A stretch of 64,000 nucleotides of DNA, taken from contig UQMD01000002.1 of the NCBI GenBank assembly GCA_900542155.1, forward strand, positions 124,001-188,000. The letters are read 5' to 3'. Of this stretch, positions 53,172 through 62,006 are shown piece by piece; positions within the stretch are counted from its first letter, which is position 1, and each line of letters starts with the position of its first letter. Position numbers and translations under genes: made by a program. The DNA is from an uncultured Collinsella sp. (GTDB taxonomy: Bacteria; Actinomycetota; Coriobacteriia; Coriobacteriales; Coriobacteriaceae). The notes beneath the pieces are model-generated. The model had not been told where the DNA came from, ran no database searches, and was given only the letters and a program-made list of their open reading frames with translations.

Positions 53172-54398
53172 CTAGGCCTGGGCGGCGGCGGAGCTGGGAC
53201 CCTGAACCTTTGCCCACGTCTTGAGCGACAGCGTATCGATCTCGATAAAGCCGGCGCTGGCCTTCTCGTCAAACGTGGTGTCGCGGTCGTAGGTAGCCAG
53301 GCCGTAGTCATAGAGGCTGAAGGGGCTCTTGCGGCCGACGACATGACAGTTGCCCTTAAAGAACTTCAGACGGACGGTACCGGTCACGAACTTCTGGGTG
53401 TCGGCCATAAAGGCGTCGAGCGCGTTTTTGAGCGGGCTGTACCACTGGCCATTGTACACGGCGGTGGCCCAATCCTGCTCGAGCTTAATCTTGGTCTTGA
53501 GCAGGTCGCCCTCAACGCAGATATCCTCAAGCGCCTTGTGGGCAGTGATGAGCGTCAGGGCGCCGGGAACCTCGTAGCACTCGCGGCTCTTGAGGCCCAC
53601 CAGACGATCCTCGACCAGGTCCAGGCGACCAAAGCCGTTGTCGCCCGAAATCTTGTTGAGGGCGATGACGATCTCGGAGAGCTTCATCTTCTTGCCGTCG
53701 ACGGCGACGGGCTTGCCCGCCTCAAACTCAATCTCGGTATACGTCGGGGTGTCGGGCGTGTCCTCGGGATTCTTGGTCATAACCCAGGCGTCATCGAGCG
53801 GCTCGTTCCAGGGATCCTCCAGGTGGCCGCACTCAATGGCACGACCCCACAGGTTATCGTCGATGGAATAGGGGTTGTCATTGGCACCCTCGGGAACCGG
53901 CACGTTGTGGGCGTGAGCATAGGCGACCTCGTCGGGACGGCACTTCAGATCCCACTCGCGAACCGGGGCGATAACCTTAAGCTCGGGGTCGAGGGCCTTG
54001 ACGGCAGCCTCAAAACGAACCTGGTCGTTACCCTTGCCGGTGCAGCCGTGAGCGACGTAGGTCGCGCCAAACTCGTGAGCGACCTCGACAAGCTTCTTGG
54101 CGAGCAGCGGACGAGACAGGGCGGAAAGCAGCGGGTACTTGTTCTCGTACATGGAGTTGGCGGCGATAGCCTTGGTCAGGAACTCATCGGAGAACTCGTC
54201 ACGCAGGTCGAGGACCTGGCAATCAAGAACGCCCAGGTCGAGCGCCTTCTGCTTCTTGGCATCCAGGCCGGTCTCCTCCTGGCCCACGTTGCCGCAGACG
54301 CAAACGACATCGAGATTCTTCTCGTCCTGGAGCCACTTGACACATACGGATGTATCAAGACCACCGGAATATGCGAGAACGACTTTTTCCTTGCCCAT
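53172..54398 (-). CDS. argG: Argininosuccinate synthase
   Basis: A 408-residue ArgG that joins citrulline and aspartate. The ATP loop is VLAYSGGLDTSVCVKWL near the N-terminus; ATYVAHGCTGKGNDQVRFE is also characteristic. The start ATG 54398 has GAAAGGAAAC upstream. An in-frame extension into the leader is not supported. Confidence 0.95.
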   Translation of the reverse strand: MGKEKVVLAYSGGLDTSVCVKWLQDEKNLDVVCVCGNVGQEETGLDAKKQKALDLGVLDCQVLDLRDEFSDEFLTKAIAANSMYENKYPLLSALSRPLLAKKLVEVAHEFGATYVAHGCTGKGNDQVRFEAAVKALDPELKVIAPVREWDLKCRPDEVAYAHAHNVPVPEGANDNPYSIDDNLWGRAIECGHLEDPWNEPLDDAWVMTKNPEDTPDTPTYTEIEFEAGKPVAVDGKKMKLSEIVIALNKISGDNGFGRLDLVEDRLVGLKSRECYEVPGALTLITAHKALEDICVEGDLLKTKIKLEQDWATAVYNGQWYSPLKNALDAFMADTQKFVTGTVRLKFFKGNCHVVGRKSPFSLYDYGLATYDRDTTFDEKASAGFIEIDTLSLKTWAKVQGPSSAAAQA

Positions 54399-54951
54399 GG
54401 CTGTTTCCTTTCGCCCTTGGTAGCTAGTTAGAACATCGGTCAGTTGCAAGTCATTTCGAGGTCAAAAATCGTGCAATATTAGGTTAAATAGCAAAAAGCA
54501 GCACAACATGCCCTAGAAACATGCAGCAACGTCGTGCTAAAACCCAACGACCTCAAAATGACTCTGTTGAGGCAATTCGCCCCATGCGGACAGAGACGAT
54601 TGTTATCGTCGTCGGGAAATTGCGCGCTGGCGTCGGATGGCATTGTCTGCAGTAGTGATGATCTTTACGAACTGCATCTGCCTCTCCTTTCACCTATCGC
54701 CGGGCGCAATTCTAATATCGTAAACGGTACCTTTTCTTCGGTAAGCGGTTGTATTTCCGTCTCCGTTTTCGATGGACGCTATATTACGCTAAAGTGCCCG
54801 CAGCACAAGCGACAAATTCAAATTTCTGAAAAGTTTTTTCATTAGTTTGTGAATTGCAGTGCAAATACGCACCATTCCTGCGAAAATACGCTCGATTACA
54901 TAGCAGAGGGTCATTACGCCCGAAACAATCTGGAAACGGAAAGGCGCATTT
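54399..54951. other. Non-coding 550-bp leader region upstream of argG
   Basis: AT-rich relative to the neighbours. It contains an inverted repeat, GTCATTTCGAGGTC (54450-54463) and GACCTCAAAATGAC (54549-54562), with one wobble, that could form a leader hairpin of argG. A 103-codon frame at 54534-54845 has no ribosome site and no recognisable features, so I do not call it a gene. Confidence 0.5.
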
Positions 54952-55779
54952 ATGCAGACTTATGAATCAGACGCCAACATCGGCAACATTAAACTCATCG
55001 CCGTCGACATGGACAAGACGCTGCTCACCGACGAGCGCGTGCTGCCCCAGGGTCTCGACGAGCGTCTGGACAAGCTCGCCGACGCCGGCATCGTATTCTG
55101 CCCCGCCAGCGGACGTCCCGCTCCCAAGCTCGAGGAGATGTTCGAGGGCATCAAGAACCACCTCGCCTTTTGTCCCGACAACGGAGCGTGCGTGATCTAT
55201 CGCGGCAGCTATATCTATAAGAGCAATATCGACGTGGAGCTGTACCAGCAGGTGCTCGCTCGTGCCTCGGAGGACCCGCGCGCCGTTCCCGTCCTGTGCT
55301 GCTACGACGAGTTCTATGTGCTCGCCCGCGACCATCAATACCACGACGAGATCAGCGTCTACTACAACACAATCAACTACGTCGATAGCTTTGAGGGCAT
55401 CGATATCGAGTCCAATAAGATCTCGATCTTCTTCCCCGCCTATGATGCCGAGCCTGCATTCCGCGAGACCTATGGCCCCGAGTTCTCGGACAAGCTCTAC
55501 GTCACCAACGCCGGGCGCGAGTGGATCGACTTTATGAACCTGGGCGTCGACAAGGGCGCCGGCGTCGCGCACCTGTGCGAGCACCTGGGCATCGATATTG
55601 CCGATGCCGCCGCCGTGGGCGATACCTACAACGATATCCCCATGCTGGAGCGCGTCGGCCACAGCTTTATCGTTAACAATGCCGAGGAGCACATGAACGC
55701 GCACGCCAAGTGGCGCATTCCGAGCAACAACGACGGGGGCGTACTGACGCTCATCGACGCCATCCTGGCGGCTCGTTAA
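54952..55779 (+). CDS. Cof-type HAD hydrolase
   Basis: A 275-residue HAD-IIB phosphatase. Motif I is VDMDKTLLTD, motif II lies near SGRPAPKLEEM, and motif IV is VGDTYNDIPMLERVG. Such enzymes dephosphorylate sugar or cofactor phosphates. GGAAAGG precedes the ATG. It is followed by a very long palindrome. Confidence 0.88.
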   Translation: MQTYESDANIGNIKLIAVDMDKTLLTDERVLPQGLDERLDKLADAGIVFCPASGRPAPKLEEMFEGIKNHLAFCPDNGACVIYRGSYIYKSNIDVELYQQVLARASEDPRAVPVLCCYDEFYVLARDHQYHDEISVYYNTINYVDSFEGIDIESNKISIFFPAYDAEPAFRETYGPEFSDKLYVTNAGREWIDFMNLGVDKGAGVAHLCEHLGIDIADAAAVGDTYNDIPMLERVGHSFIVNNAEEHMNAHAKWRIPSNNDGGVLTLIDAILAAR

Positions 55780-55790
55780 CGTTGCTCGTC

Positions 55791-55919
55791 GGACCTGGCC
55801 GGGCGGCACGGGTTAACTTTTCGCTCGGTCAGGTCCTGCGCAAGACGAAAGCCACATTTAGTGGCTTTCTTTGCGTGCGGAATCTACGAAAAGTTAACCC
55901 GTGCCGCCCGGCCAGGCCC
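55791..55919. repeat. Very long palindrome with nested hairpin
   Basis: Arms of 33 bp (55791-55823 and 55887-55919, one mismatch) include CGGGCGGCACGGGTTAACTT. The 63-base loop has its own hairpin GAAAGCCAC/GTGGCTTTC followed by TTTGCG. It sits between the HAD gene and polA, which converge. Confidence 0.85.
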
Positions 55920-55988
55920 TAGGTTTACCTACCTGCCGCCAAGATGGCGTCTTGAGTGTCTAGATACTTTGGCTGAATTAAATTGGAT

Positions 55989-56022
55989 GAAGGGAGCTCC
56001 TTGCTGATGAGGGGCTCCCTTC
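55989..56022. terminator. Bidirectional terminator between HAD gene and polA
   Basis: GAAGGGAGC pairs with GCTCCCTTC around a 16-base centre. Plus side continues TTGTTTGG; minus side continues ATCCAATTTAATT. Confidence 0.7.
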
Positions 56023-56055
56023 TTGTTTGGTTACTTTGGGGTTGTAGGGGCGTCT

Positions 56056-58803
56056 TTACTTGGCGTCGGCCCAGGTTACTCCGGTTGAGGCTTCGGCGAT
56101 CAACGGTACGCGGAGGTCTACTACGTGTTCCATGACGTCGCGGACCATGGTGGTTAGGCGCTCGACTTCGTTGACGGGGCACTCAAAGTCCAGTTCGTCG
56201 TGTACCTGCAAAATCATGTGGGCGGCAAAGCCCTCTTCTTCCAGACGGCGGCTCACGCGGGCCATCGCGATCTTGATGATGTCGGCCGCGGTGCCCTGCA
56301 TGGGATGGTTCATGGCCGTGCGCTCGCCAAAGCCGCGGAGTTGCGGGTTTTTGGCCTTGAGCTCGGGAATATGGCGTCTGCGGCCATACATGGTCTCGGC
56401 ATAGCCCGTCTGCTTGGCGCGCGCCACCACATTGTCGAGGAACGTGCGCACGCCCGGGTAGGCCTCGTAGTAGCGATCGATCATGTCGCGCGCCTCGGCC
56501 ATCGAGATGTGCAGCGACTGCGACAGGCCATAGGCCTGCTGGCCGTACACAATGCCAAAGTTCACGGCCTTGGCGCGGCTGCGCAGGTCGGGCGTCACCT
56601 CGGACACCGGCACGCCAAATACGCGCGCGGCCGTCTCGGCATGGAAGTCCTCGCCCTCGTTAAAGGCGCGCACCAGGTGCTCATCACCCGAAAGATGCGC
56701 GAGCAGGCGCAGCTCGATCTGCGAGTAGTCCACCGCCAAAAAGACGCTGCCCTCGCCCGCCGAGAACGCCGTCTTGACGGTACGCCCCAGCTCCGAGCGC
56801 GTCGGAATGTTTTGCAGATTGGGGTCGCTCGAAGACAAACGCCCCGTCGCGGTGATGGTCTGGTTGTACGTGGTGTGCACGCGACCGTCACCACGGCGCA
56901 GCGGGCCCAGCGTGTCCAGATAGGTCGACTTAATCTTGGACTTCTCACGCCAGTCCAAGATCAGACGCACGATCTCGTGGTCACGAGCAAGGTCGCTCAG
57001 CACCTTGGCGTTGGTCGAATAGTAGCCGCGCTTGGTCTTTTTGAGGCCCTTGGTCGGAAGCCCCATAACATCAAACAGCACGTGCGAGAGCTGCATGGGA
57101 CTGCCGATGTTAAAGGTCTCGTCGCCGGCCAGGTCGCGAATGCTGCGCTCGACCTCGGCAATCTGGGTCGCCAGGCCCTCGGACAGACTGTGCAGGCGGT
57201 CGGGGTCCACAAGCATGCCCGCGCGCTCCATCTTGGCAAGCACCGGCACAAGCGGCATCTCGATGCCGTCGAACACGTTGGCGGCATTCTCGCGGGCCAT
57301 GCACTCGCGCAACGGCGCCACGAGCGCCAACGTCAGGGCCGCAGTACGGGCGGCAGACGCCGGAGCGTCCTCACCAGCATCCTCTGCGCCGCGCGCCGCA
57401 GGCAGCGCCATCTGCAGATACGTATCGGCAAGATATGCCTCATCGAACTCGGAGCGATCGGAATCCAGCAGATAGGCAGCGACCACGGTATCGAAGATAC
57501 GCGTGGAATCAGCGGACAGCGGGTCCATGAGCTCGGGCTCAGAAGAGTCGACGGGCGAAAGCTCATGCAACAGCGTCTTCATATCCGGGCTCGCCACACG
57601 GCCCTCCATAAACAGACGCGCGAGCACGCCGGCAATCACGCCGTGGGCGAAGTTGAAGCCCTCAACCTCAGCCGCCGCACCGCCGTCGCCCTCCTCGAGC
57701 GCAAACAGCCCCTTGGACGTCGCCAGCCACAGCGTACGCGTCAGGCCAAAGAGCGCGCCCTCTTCCTTGTCGTCGTCCACCACGGCGGCGACCCACTCGC
57801 CGGCATCAATCGCGCGGGAGACCTCAGCTGCAACGGCACCAAGCGCGTCAGCATCACCGGCGGCAGCACGCAAAACGGCGGGCATCTCAAACGTGCTGGC
57901 AGCAGCAGCCCCGCCCTCGTCGCCGATCAGCGCCAAGAAACGGTTCTGCATGGCCGTAATGCCGAGCGTGCCCAGTGCCGCAGACACCTCGTCGACAGAA
58001 AACGCCGGGAAAGACGTCGCCTCAAAGTCGAGCTCAACAGGCGCATCGGTGCGAATGGTCGCGACCTTGCGGCTCAGCAGCGCATCATCGATGTGCGCAC
58101 GCAGGTTCTCGCCCATCTTGCCCTTGACCTCGTCGGCATGCGCGATAACCTCGTCCAAGCTGCCGTACTGCGCGATAAGCGCACTCGCCTTTTTGGGACC
58201 GATGCCCGGCACGCCGGGAATGTTATCCGACGTATCGCCCTTCAGGCCGTAAAAATCGGGCACGAGCGCCGGCGTGATGCCGTGGTACAGATCGTCCACG
58301 CTCTCGGGCGTCATGATCGCCACGTCGGACAGGCCCTTGCGGGTCGAGACCACGTTGACGTGCTCGGTCACGAGCTGATACATATCGCGATCACCGGTCA
58401 CCAGCAGCATGTCACAGCCGGCCTGCTCGCCCAGGCGCGCCATAGTGCCCAGGATGTCATCGCCTTCCCAGCCCTCGGACTGCAAAATTGGCACGTTGAG
58501 CGCGGCGAGCAGCTCCTTAATCATGGGAAACTGTGCGTGCAGATCGGGGTCCATGGGCGGGCGCTGAGCCTTGTACTGCGGCAGCATCTCCATGCGCACG
58601 CGCGGCTTGCCCTTATCAAATGCCACGACCACACCGTCGGGGTTAAAGGCATCGATCATCTTGAGGAACATATTCAAAAAGCCAAAGATCGCGTTGGTGG
58701 GACGACCGTCCGGCGCGTTCATGGTGGGCGGCACGGCGTGGAAGGCGCGGTGCATGAGCGAGTTGCCGTCGATAACGGCAAAGGTGCGGCGCTTGTCAGA
58801 CAT
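56056..58803 (-). CDS. polA: DNA polymerase I
   Basis: A 915-residue family A polymerase. Residues 1-290 are the 5'-nuclease domain (VIDGNSLMHRAFHA, GDRDMYQLV, GIPGIGPKKA-like VPGIGPKKA). The C-terminal 400 residues are the polymerase: DPNLQNIPTRSELG, DYSQIELRLLAHLSGD, RAKAVNFGIVYG and QVHDELDFE. The middle region lacks an obvious DxE exonuclease motif, so proofreading is probably inactive. Start ATG 58803. Confidence 0.95.
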   Translation of the reverse strand: MSDKRRTFAVIDGNSLMHRAFHAVPPTMNAPDGRPTNAIFGFLNMFLKMIDAFNPDGVVVAFDKGKPRVRMEMLPQYKAQRPPMDPDLHAQFPMIKELLAALNVPILQSEGWEGDDILGTMARLGEQAGCDMLLVTGDRDMYQLVTEHVNVVSTRKGLSDVAIMTPESVDDLYHGITPALVPDFYGLKGDTSDNIPGVPGIGPKKASALIAQYGSLDEVIAHADEVKGKMGENLRAHIDDALLSRKVATIRTDAPVELDFEATSFPAFSVDEVSAALGTLGITAMQNRFLALIGDEGGAAAASTFEMPAVLRAAAGDADALGAVAAEVSRAIDAGEWVAAVVDDDKEEGALFGLTRTLWLATSKGLFALEEGDGGAAAEVEGFNFAHGVIAGVLARLFMEGRVASPDMKTLLHELSPVDSSEPELMDPLSADSTRIFDTVVAAYLLDSDRSEFDEAYLADTYLQMALPAARGAEDAGEDAPASAARTAALTLALVAPLRECMARENAANVFDGIEMPLVPVLAKMERAGMLVDPDRLHSLSEGLATQIAEVERSIRDLAGDETFNIGSPMQLSHVLFDVMGLPTKGLKKTKRGYYSTNAKVLSDLARDHEIVRLILDWREKSKIKSTYLDTLGPLRRGDGRVHTTYNQTITATGRLSSSDPNLQNIPTRSELGRTVKTAFSAGEGSVFLAVDYSQIELRLLAHLSGDEHLVRAFNEGEDFHAETAARVFGVPVSEVTPDLRSRAKAVNFGIVYGQQAYGLSQSLHISMAEARDMIDRYYEAYPGVRTFLDNVVARAKQTGYAETMYGRRRHIPELKAKNPQLRGFGERTAMNHPMQGTAADIIKIAMARVSRRLEEEGFAAHMILQVHDELDFECPVNEVERLTTMVRDVMEHVVDLRVPLIAEASTGVTWADAK

Positions 58804-58969
58804 ATAGAATACCTCGCTTTGGGCTGGGCACGATTTGCTCCCACCAGTTTACACGCTCCCCGCCTCGCGGCCACCGCACATCAAGCTCCCCCGCCACCGC
58901 GCGCCCGCGCGTGATACGATGGCTCACGGTACATTAACCAGCACGATCGATCCGAAAGGAGCCTGCGTC

Positions 58970-60367
58970 ATGGAGCGTCCCTGCGCATGGAAAAAGTACA
59001 CGCCACAGCAGATCGAGGAGCTCGAGGAGCTTTGCCGCGGCTATAAGCAGTTTTTGAGCGAGAACAAGACCGAGCGCCTGTGCGTCAAGACCGGTATCAA
59101 GATGGCCGAGGAGGCGGGCTACGTCAATCTGGAGACCGTGATTGCCGAGGGCCGCGCGCTCAAGGCCGGCGACAAGGTGTACGCCGCCAATCACGGCAAG
59201 GACCTCATGCTCGTCAACCTGGGCACCGCCCCGCTCGAGCAGGGCTTTAACATCCTGGGCGCCCACGTGGACTCGCCGCGCCTGGACCTCAAGCAGAACC
59301 CCGCCTTCGAGGCCGGCGACATGGCTTATCTCGACACGCACTACTATGGCGGCGTCAAGAGCTACCACTGGGTCGCTTCCCCGCTCGCACTCGTAGGCGT
59401 CATCTGCAAAAAGGACGGCACCACCGTCGACATCAACATCGGTGACAAGGCCGACGACCCGGTCTTTACCATCTCCGACCTGCTGATCCACCTCTCGAGC
59501 GAGCAGATGGCCAAGCCCGCCAAGGACGCCGTCGACGCCGAGATCCTCGACGTGATCGTGGGCGGCCGCCCCGTCAGGTTTGACGAGGACGACAAGGACG
59601 CCCCCAAGGAGCCCGTCAAGCAGATGTTCCTGGACATCCTCAAGGAGCAGTACGCCGTCGAGGAGGAGGACTTCCTCTCCGCCGAGATCGAGGTCGTGCC
59701 CGCCGGCCCGGCCCGCGACATGGGCCTCGACCGCTCCATGATTCTGGGCTATGGCCACGACGACCGTGTCTGCGCCTATCCGTCCATGCTCGCCCAGATC
59801 AACGTCGCCAACGTGGAGCGCACGAGTATCACACTCATCGTCGACAAGGAGGAGATCGGTTCCGTGGGTGCCACCGGCATGACGAGTCGCTTCTTCGAGA
59901 ACACCGTCGCCGAGATCATGACGCTCGCCGGCGAGGATAGCCCGCTGGCCCTGCGCCGTGCACTCGCCCACAGCCGTATGCTCTCCTCTGACGTGTCCGC
60001 CGGCTTCGACCCGGGCTACGCCGGCAAGTTCGAAACCAAGAACGCAGCCTTTATGGGTCGCGGCCTGTGCTTTAACAAGTACACGGGCAGCCGCGGCAAG
60101 GGCGGCTCTAACGACGCCGACGCCGAGTATGTGGCCCTCATCCGCGACATCATGGACGAGGCCGGCGTGGACTTCCAGACCTGTGAGCTCGGCCGCGTCA
60201 ACGCGGGCGGCGGCGGCACCATCGCCTACATCATGGCCAAGTACGGCATGAACGTCATCGACTCCGGCGTTGCCGTCCTGTCCATGCACGCCCTGTGGGA
60301 GGTCGCCAACAAGGCCGACATTTACGAGGCATATCGCGGCTACAAGGCCTTCATCGAGCGCGCCTAA
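58970..60367 (+). CDS. M18-family aspartyl aminopeptidase
   Basis: A 465-residue metallopeptidase. The metal ligands are in GAHVDSPRLDLK and DKEEIGSVGATG; the C-terminal histidine lies in VLSMHALWE. Members remove N-terminal acidic residues from peptides. The ATG 58970 has AAAGGAG upstream; an earlier in-frame start would run into the region divergent from polA. A family 1 palindrome follows. Confidence 0.9.
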   Translation: MERPCAWKKYTPQQIEELEELCRGYKQFLSENKTERLCVKTGIKMAEEAGYVNLETVIAEGRALKAGDKVYAANHGKDLMLVNLGTAPLEQGFNILGAHVDSPRLDLKQNPAFEAGDMAYLDTHYYGGVKSYHWVASPLALVGVICKKDGTTVDINIGDKADDPVFTISDLLIHLSSEQMAKPAKDAVDAEILDVIVGGRPVRFDEDDKDAPKEPVKQMFLDILKEQYAVEEEDFLSAEIEVVPAGPARDMGLDRSMILGYGHDDRVCAYPSMLAQINVANVERTSITLIVDKEEIGSVGATGMTSRFFENTVAEIMTLAGEDSPLALRRALAHSRMLSSDVSAGFDPGYAGKFETKNAAFMGRGLCFNKYTGSRGKGGSNDADAEYVALIRDIMDEAGVDFQTCELGRVNAGGGGTIAYIMAKYGMNVIDSGVAVLSMHALWEVANKADIYEAYRGYKAFIERA

Positions 60368-60380
60368 CCAACCCTTCATC

Positions 60381-60447
60381 AGTTGCGGTGAAATACGGAC
60401 TAAACTGGCCCATAAACGGCCAAAACAGGCCGTATTCCACCGCAACT
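60381..60447. repeat. Palindromic repeat, family 1, copy F
   Basis: Arms of 18 bp (60381-60398 and 60430-60447, one G-U wobble) begin AGTTGCGGTGAAATA as in the other copies, with inner CGG. It lies between the aminopeptidase and yaaA. Confidence 0.85.
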
Positions 60448-60470
60448 TCCTTTTTGGCAGAGGAGAGTCC

Positions 60471-61280
60471 ATGCTGCAGGTCATCATTTCGCCCGCCAAG
60501 CAGATGCGTGCGGCCCAAGATGCTTTTGAAGTCCTGGGCATTCCACCTTTTGCGCACGAGACGGCTCGCCTCCACCGCGCACTGCTAGATATCGAGCGGA
60601 ATGAAGGCAGCGGAGGTCTGCAGGCGCTCTGGAACGTGAGCGACAAACTGCTGGGGCCTTGCCTCAACACCCTGCATGAGTTTGGGCCCATCCTGAAAAA
60701 CGGCGATCTCGACAATCCCGCGCTCGCCCGTCACCTCTCCCCTGCCGTCATGTCCTATCACGGCATTCAATACCAGAGCATGGCGCCCGAGGTGATGGAT
60801 TCCGCGCAGCTCGCATGGCTGCAAGACCATCTGTGGATCCTCTCGGGCCTTTACGGATGCGTGCGCCCCTTTCATGCCGTTGAACCGTATCGGCTGGAGA
60901 TGGGCGCGAAGCTTGCCGTCGACGATGCCCGAGACCTCTATGCGTTTTGGGGCGACAAGCTCGCACGGGCCATCGCTCTGGCGGGCTCCAACGCTACGAT
61001 CGTCAACCTCGCCAGCGCGGAATACGCCAAAGCCGTTCTGCCCCGCCTCACCACCGATGCCACGGTCGTCACATGCCTCTTTGGCGAAGGCATCCGCAAC
61101 GGCAAGCCCATCCAGCGCTCGACCGCCAGCAAAAAGGCACGCGGCTCCATGGTGCGCTGGATGGCAGAAAACAAGCTCGAGGATGTAAGCGGGCTCACCG
61201 CGTTCGACGTTGGTTATCGCCACTTTCCCGAGCTTTCAAATAAAAACACTTTGGTCTTCCTGAACGAACAGGCCTTGTAG
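60471..61280 (+). CDS. yaaA: Peroxide stress protein YaaA
   Basis: A 269-residue YaaA/DUF328 protein. The family pattern appears as MLQVIISPAKQMR, SGLYGCVRPFHAVEPYRLEMG and NLASAEYAKAV. YaaA limits iron-driven damage under peroxide stress. GAGGAG precedes the ATG, 91 bp after the aminopeptidase, across a palindrome. Confidence 0.92.
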   Translation: MLQVIISPAKQMRAAQDAFEVLGIPPFAHETARLHRALLDIERNEGSGGLQALWNVSDKLLGPCLNTLHEFGPILKNGDLDNPALARHLSPAVMSYHGIQYQSMAPEVMDSAQLAWLQDHLWILSGLYGCVRPFHAVEPYRLEMGAKLAVDDARDLYAFWGDKLARAIALAGSNATIVNLASAEYAKAVLPRLTTDATVVTCLFGEGIRNGKPIQRSTASKKARGSMVRWMAENKLEDVSGLTAFDVGYRHFPELSNKNTLVFLNEQAL

Positions 61281-61320
61281 GATCACCGCTACTTTTGAAT
61301 GTGCCGCCTAGGCACGGCGT

Positions 61321-61836
61321 CTATTCCGCCAAGCCGTCGGCTTTGGCAATTTCATTTGTCGAGCCGTCCTGATAGGTAATCTTGACATGCTCAACCTCGG
61401 ACACCGCAACACCCGTCGGAGGCTCCAGGCGCCATTCCGTCAGCGCAATGTCCATGGTCGTGGGCACATCTCCTTGATCTTTGAGCTTCACCGTGAGCGT
61501 TTTGAGCGCCGCGTCAAACGTCACGCGTTCGATTTCTTCACCTGGAATGGACCCACCACTCAGCTGCAGCTGCACAAACTCATCGCGCGGGTACCAATAA
61601 TCGCCCGGCGCGGCAACGGTATTGCCGCCCGTAACCTTCACCGTCATGATCGGCAGGGCGTCATCAGCCTCAAACTCCCAGGCAGCGCCGCCGCGACCGC
61701 CAAACGTCCAGATACAAAAGGCAATCACCAGCACGGCAAGCACCGCAAAGCCAATCGCGACAAGGCCATGGTGCGCACGGCTTTCCTCGGCCGATACATC
61801 CCATTGCGTCTCTCGATATAGATGCTTGTCTTCCAT
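61321..61836 (-). CDS. Hypothetical single-pass membrane protein
   Basis: A 171-residue protein I do not recognise. Residues 1-22 are hydrophilic and cytoplasmic, residues 23-44 form a membrane helix (GLVAIGFAVLAVLVIAFCIW), and the rest is an acidic, beta-rich extracytoplasmic domain. The start ATG 61836 has GGGGAGG upstream. It is divergent from the thiC riboswitch. Confidence 0.7.
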   Translation of the reverse strand: MEDKHLYRETQWDVSAEESRAHHGLVAIGFAVLAVLVIAFCIWTFGGRGGAAWEFEADDALPIMTVKVTGGNTVAAPGDYWYPRDEFVQLQLSGGSIPGEEIERVTFDAALKTLTVKLKDQGDVPTTMDIALTEWRLEPPTGVAVSEVEHVKITYQDGSTNEIAKADGLAE

Positions 61837-61906
61837 GTTCGCCTCCCCACAGGCACGCTCGTTGGCCCAATCGTACCCATTCAGGCTATACTTGAGCCCA
61901 TGACAT

Positions 61907-61997
61907 AACGGGGAGCTTGCAGGACAAGACGGCAGGCTGAGATTGGGCGCGCCCGCCCTGACCCGCAAACCTGATATGGGTAATGCCAACGAAGGGA
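61907..61997 (+). promoter_or_regulatory. TPP riboswitch of thiC
   Basis: The conserved THI-box pieces occur in order: ACGGGGAGC, GGCTGAGA, CTGACCC, ACCTGAT, GGGTAATGCCAACGAAGGGA. The closing strand GAAGGGA also serves as the thiC ribosome site, so TPP binding should directly mask it. TATACT at 61887-61892 is the probable -10. Confidence 0.93.
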
Positions 61998-62006
61998 GCC
62001 GTGCCA

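Noticed and set aside
54534..54845. 103-codon frame upstream of the Cof-type HAD gene
   Set aside because: No ribosome site, GTG start, no recognisable family features, composition of non-coding DNA.
56200..58914. Long plus-strand open frame opposite polA
   Set aside because: Antisense of a clear polA gene; composition is typical of a codon shadow.
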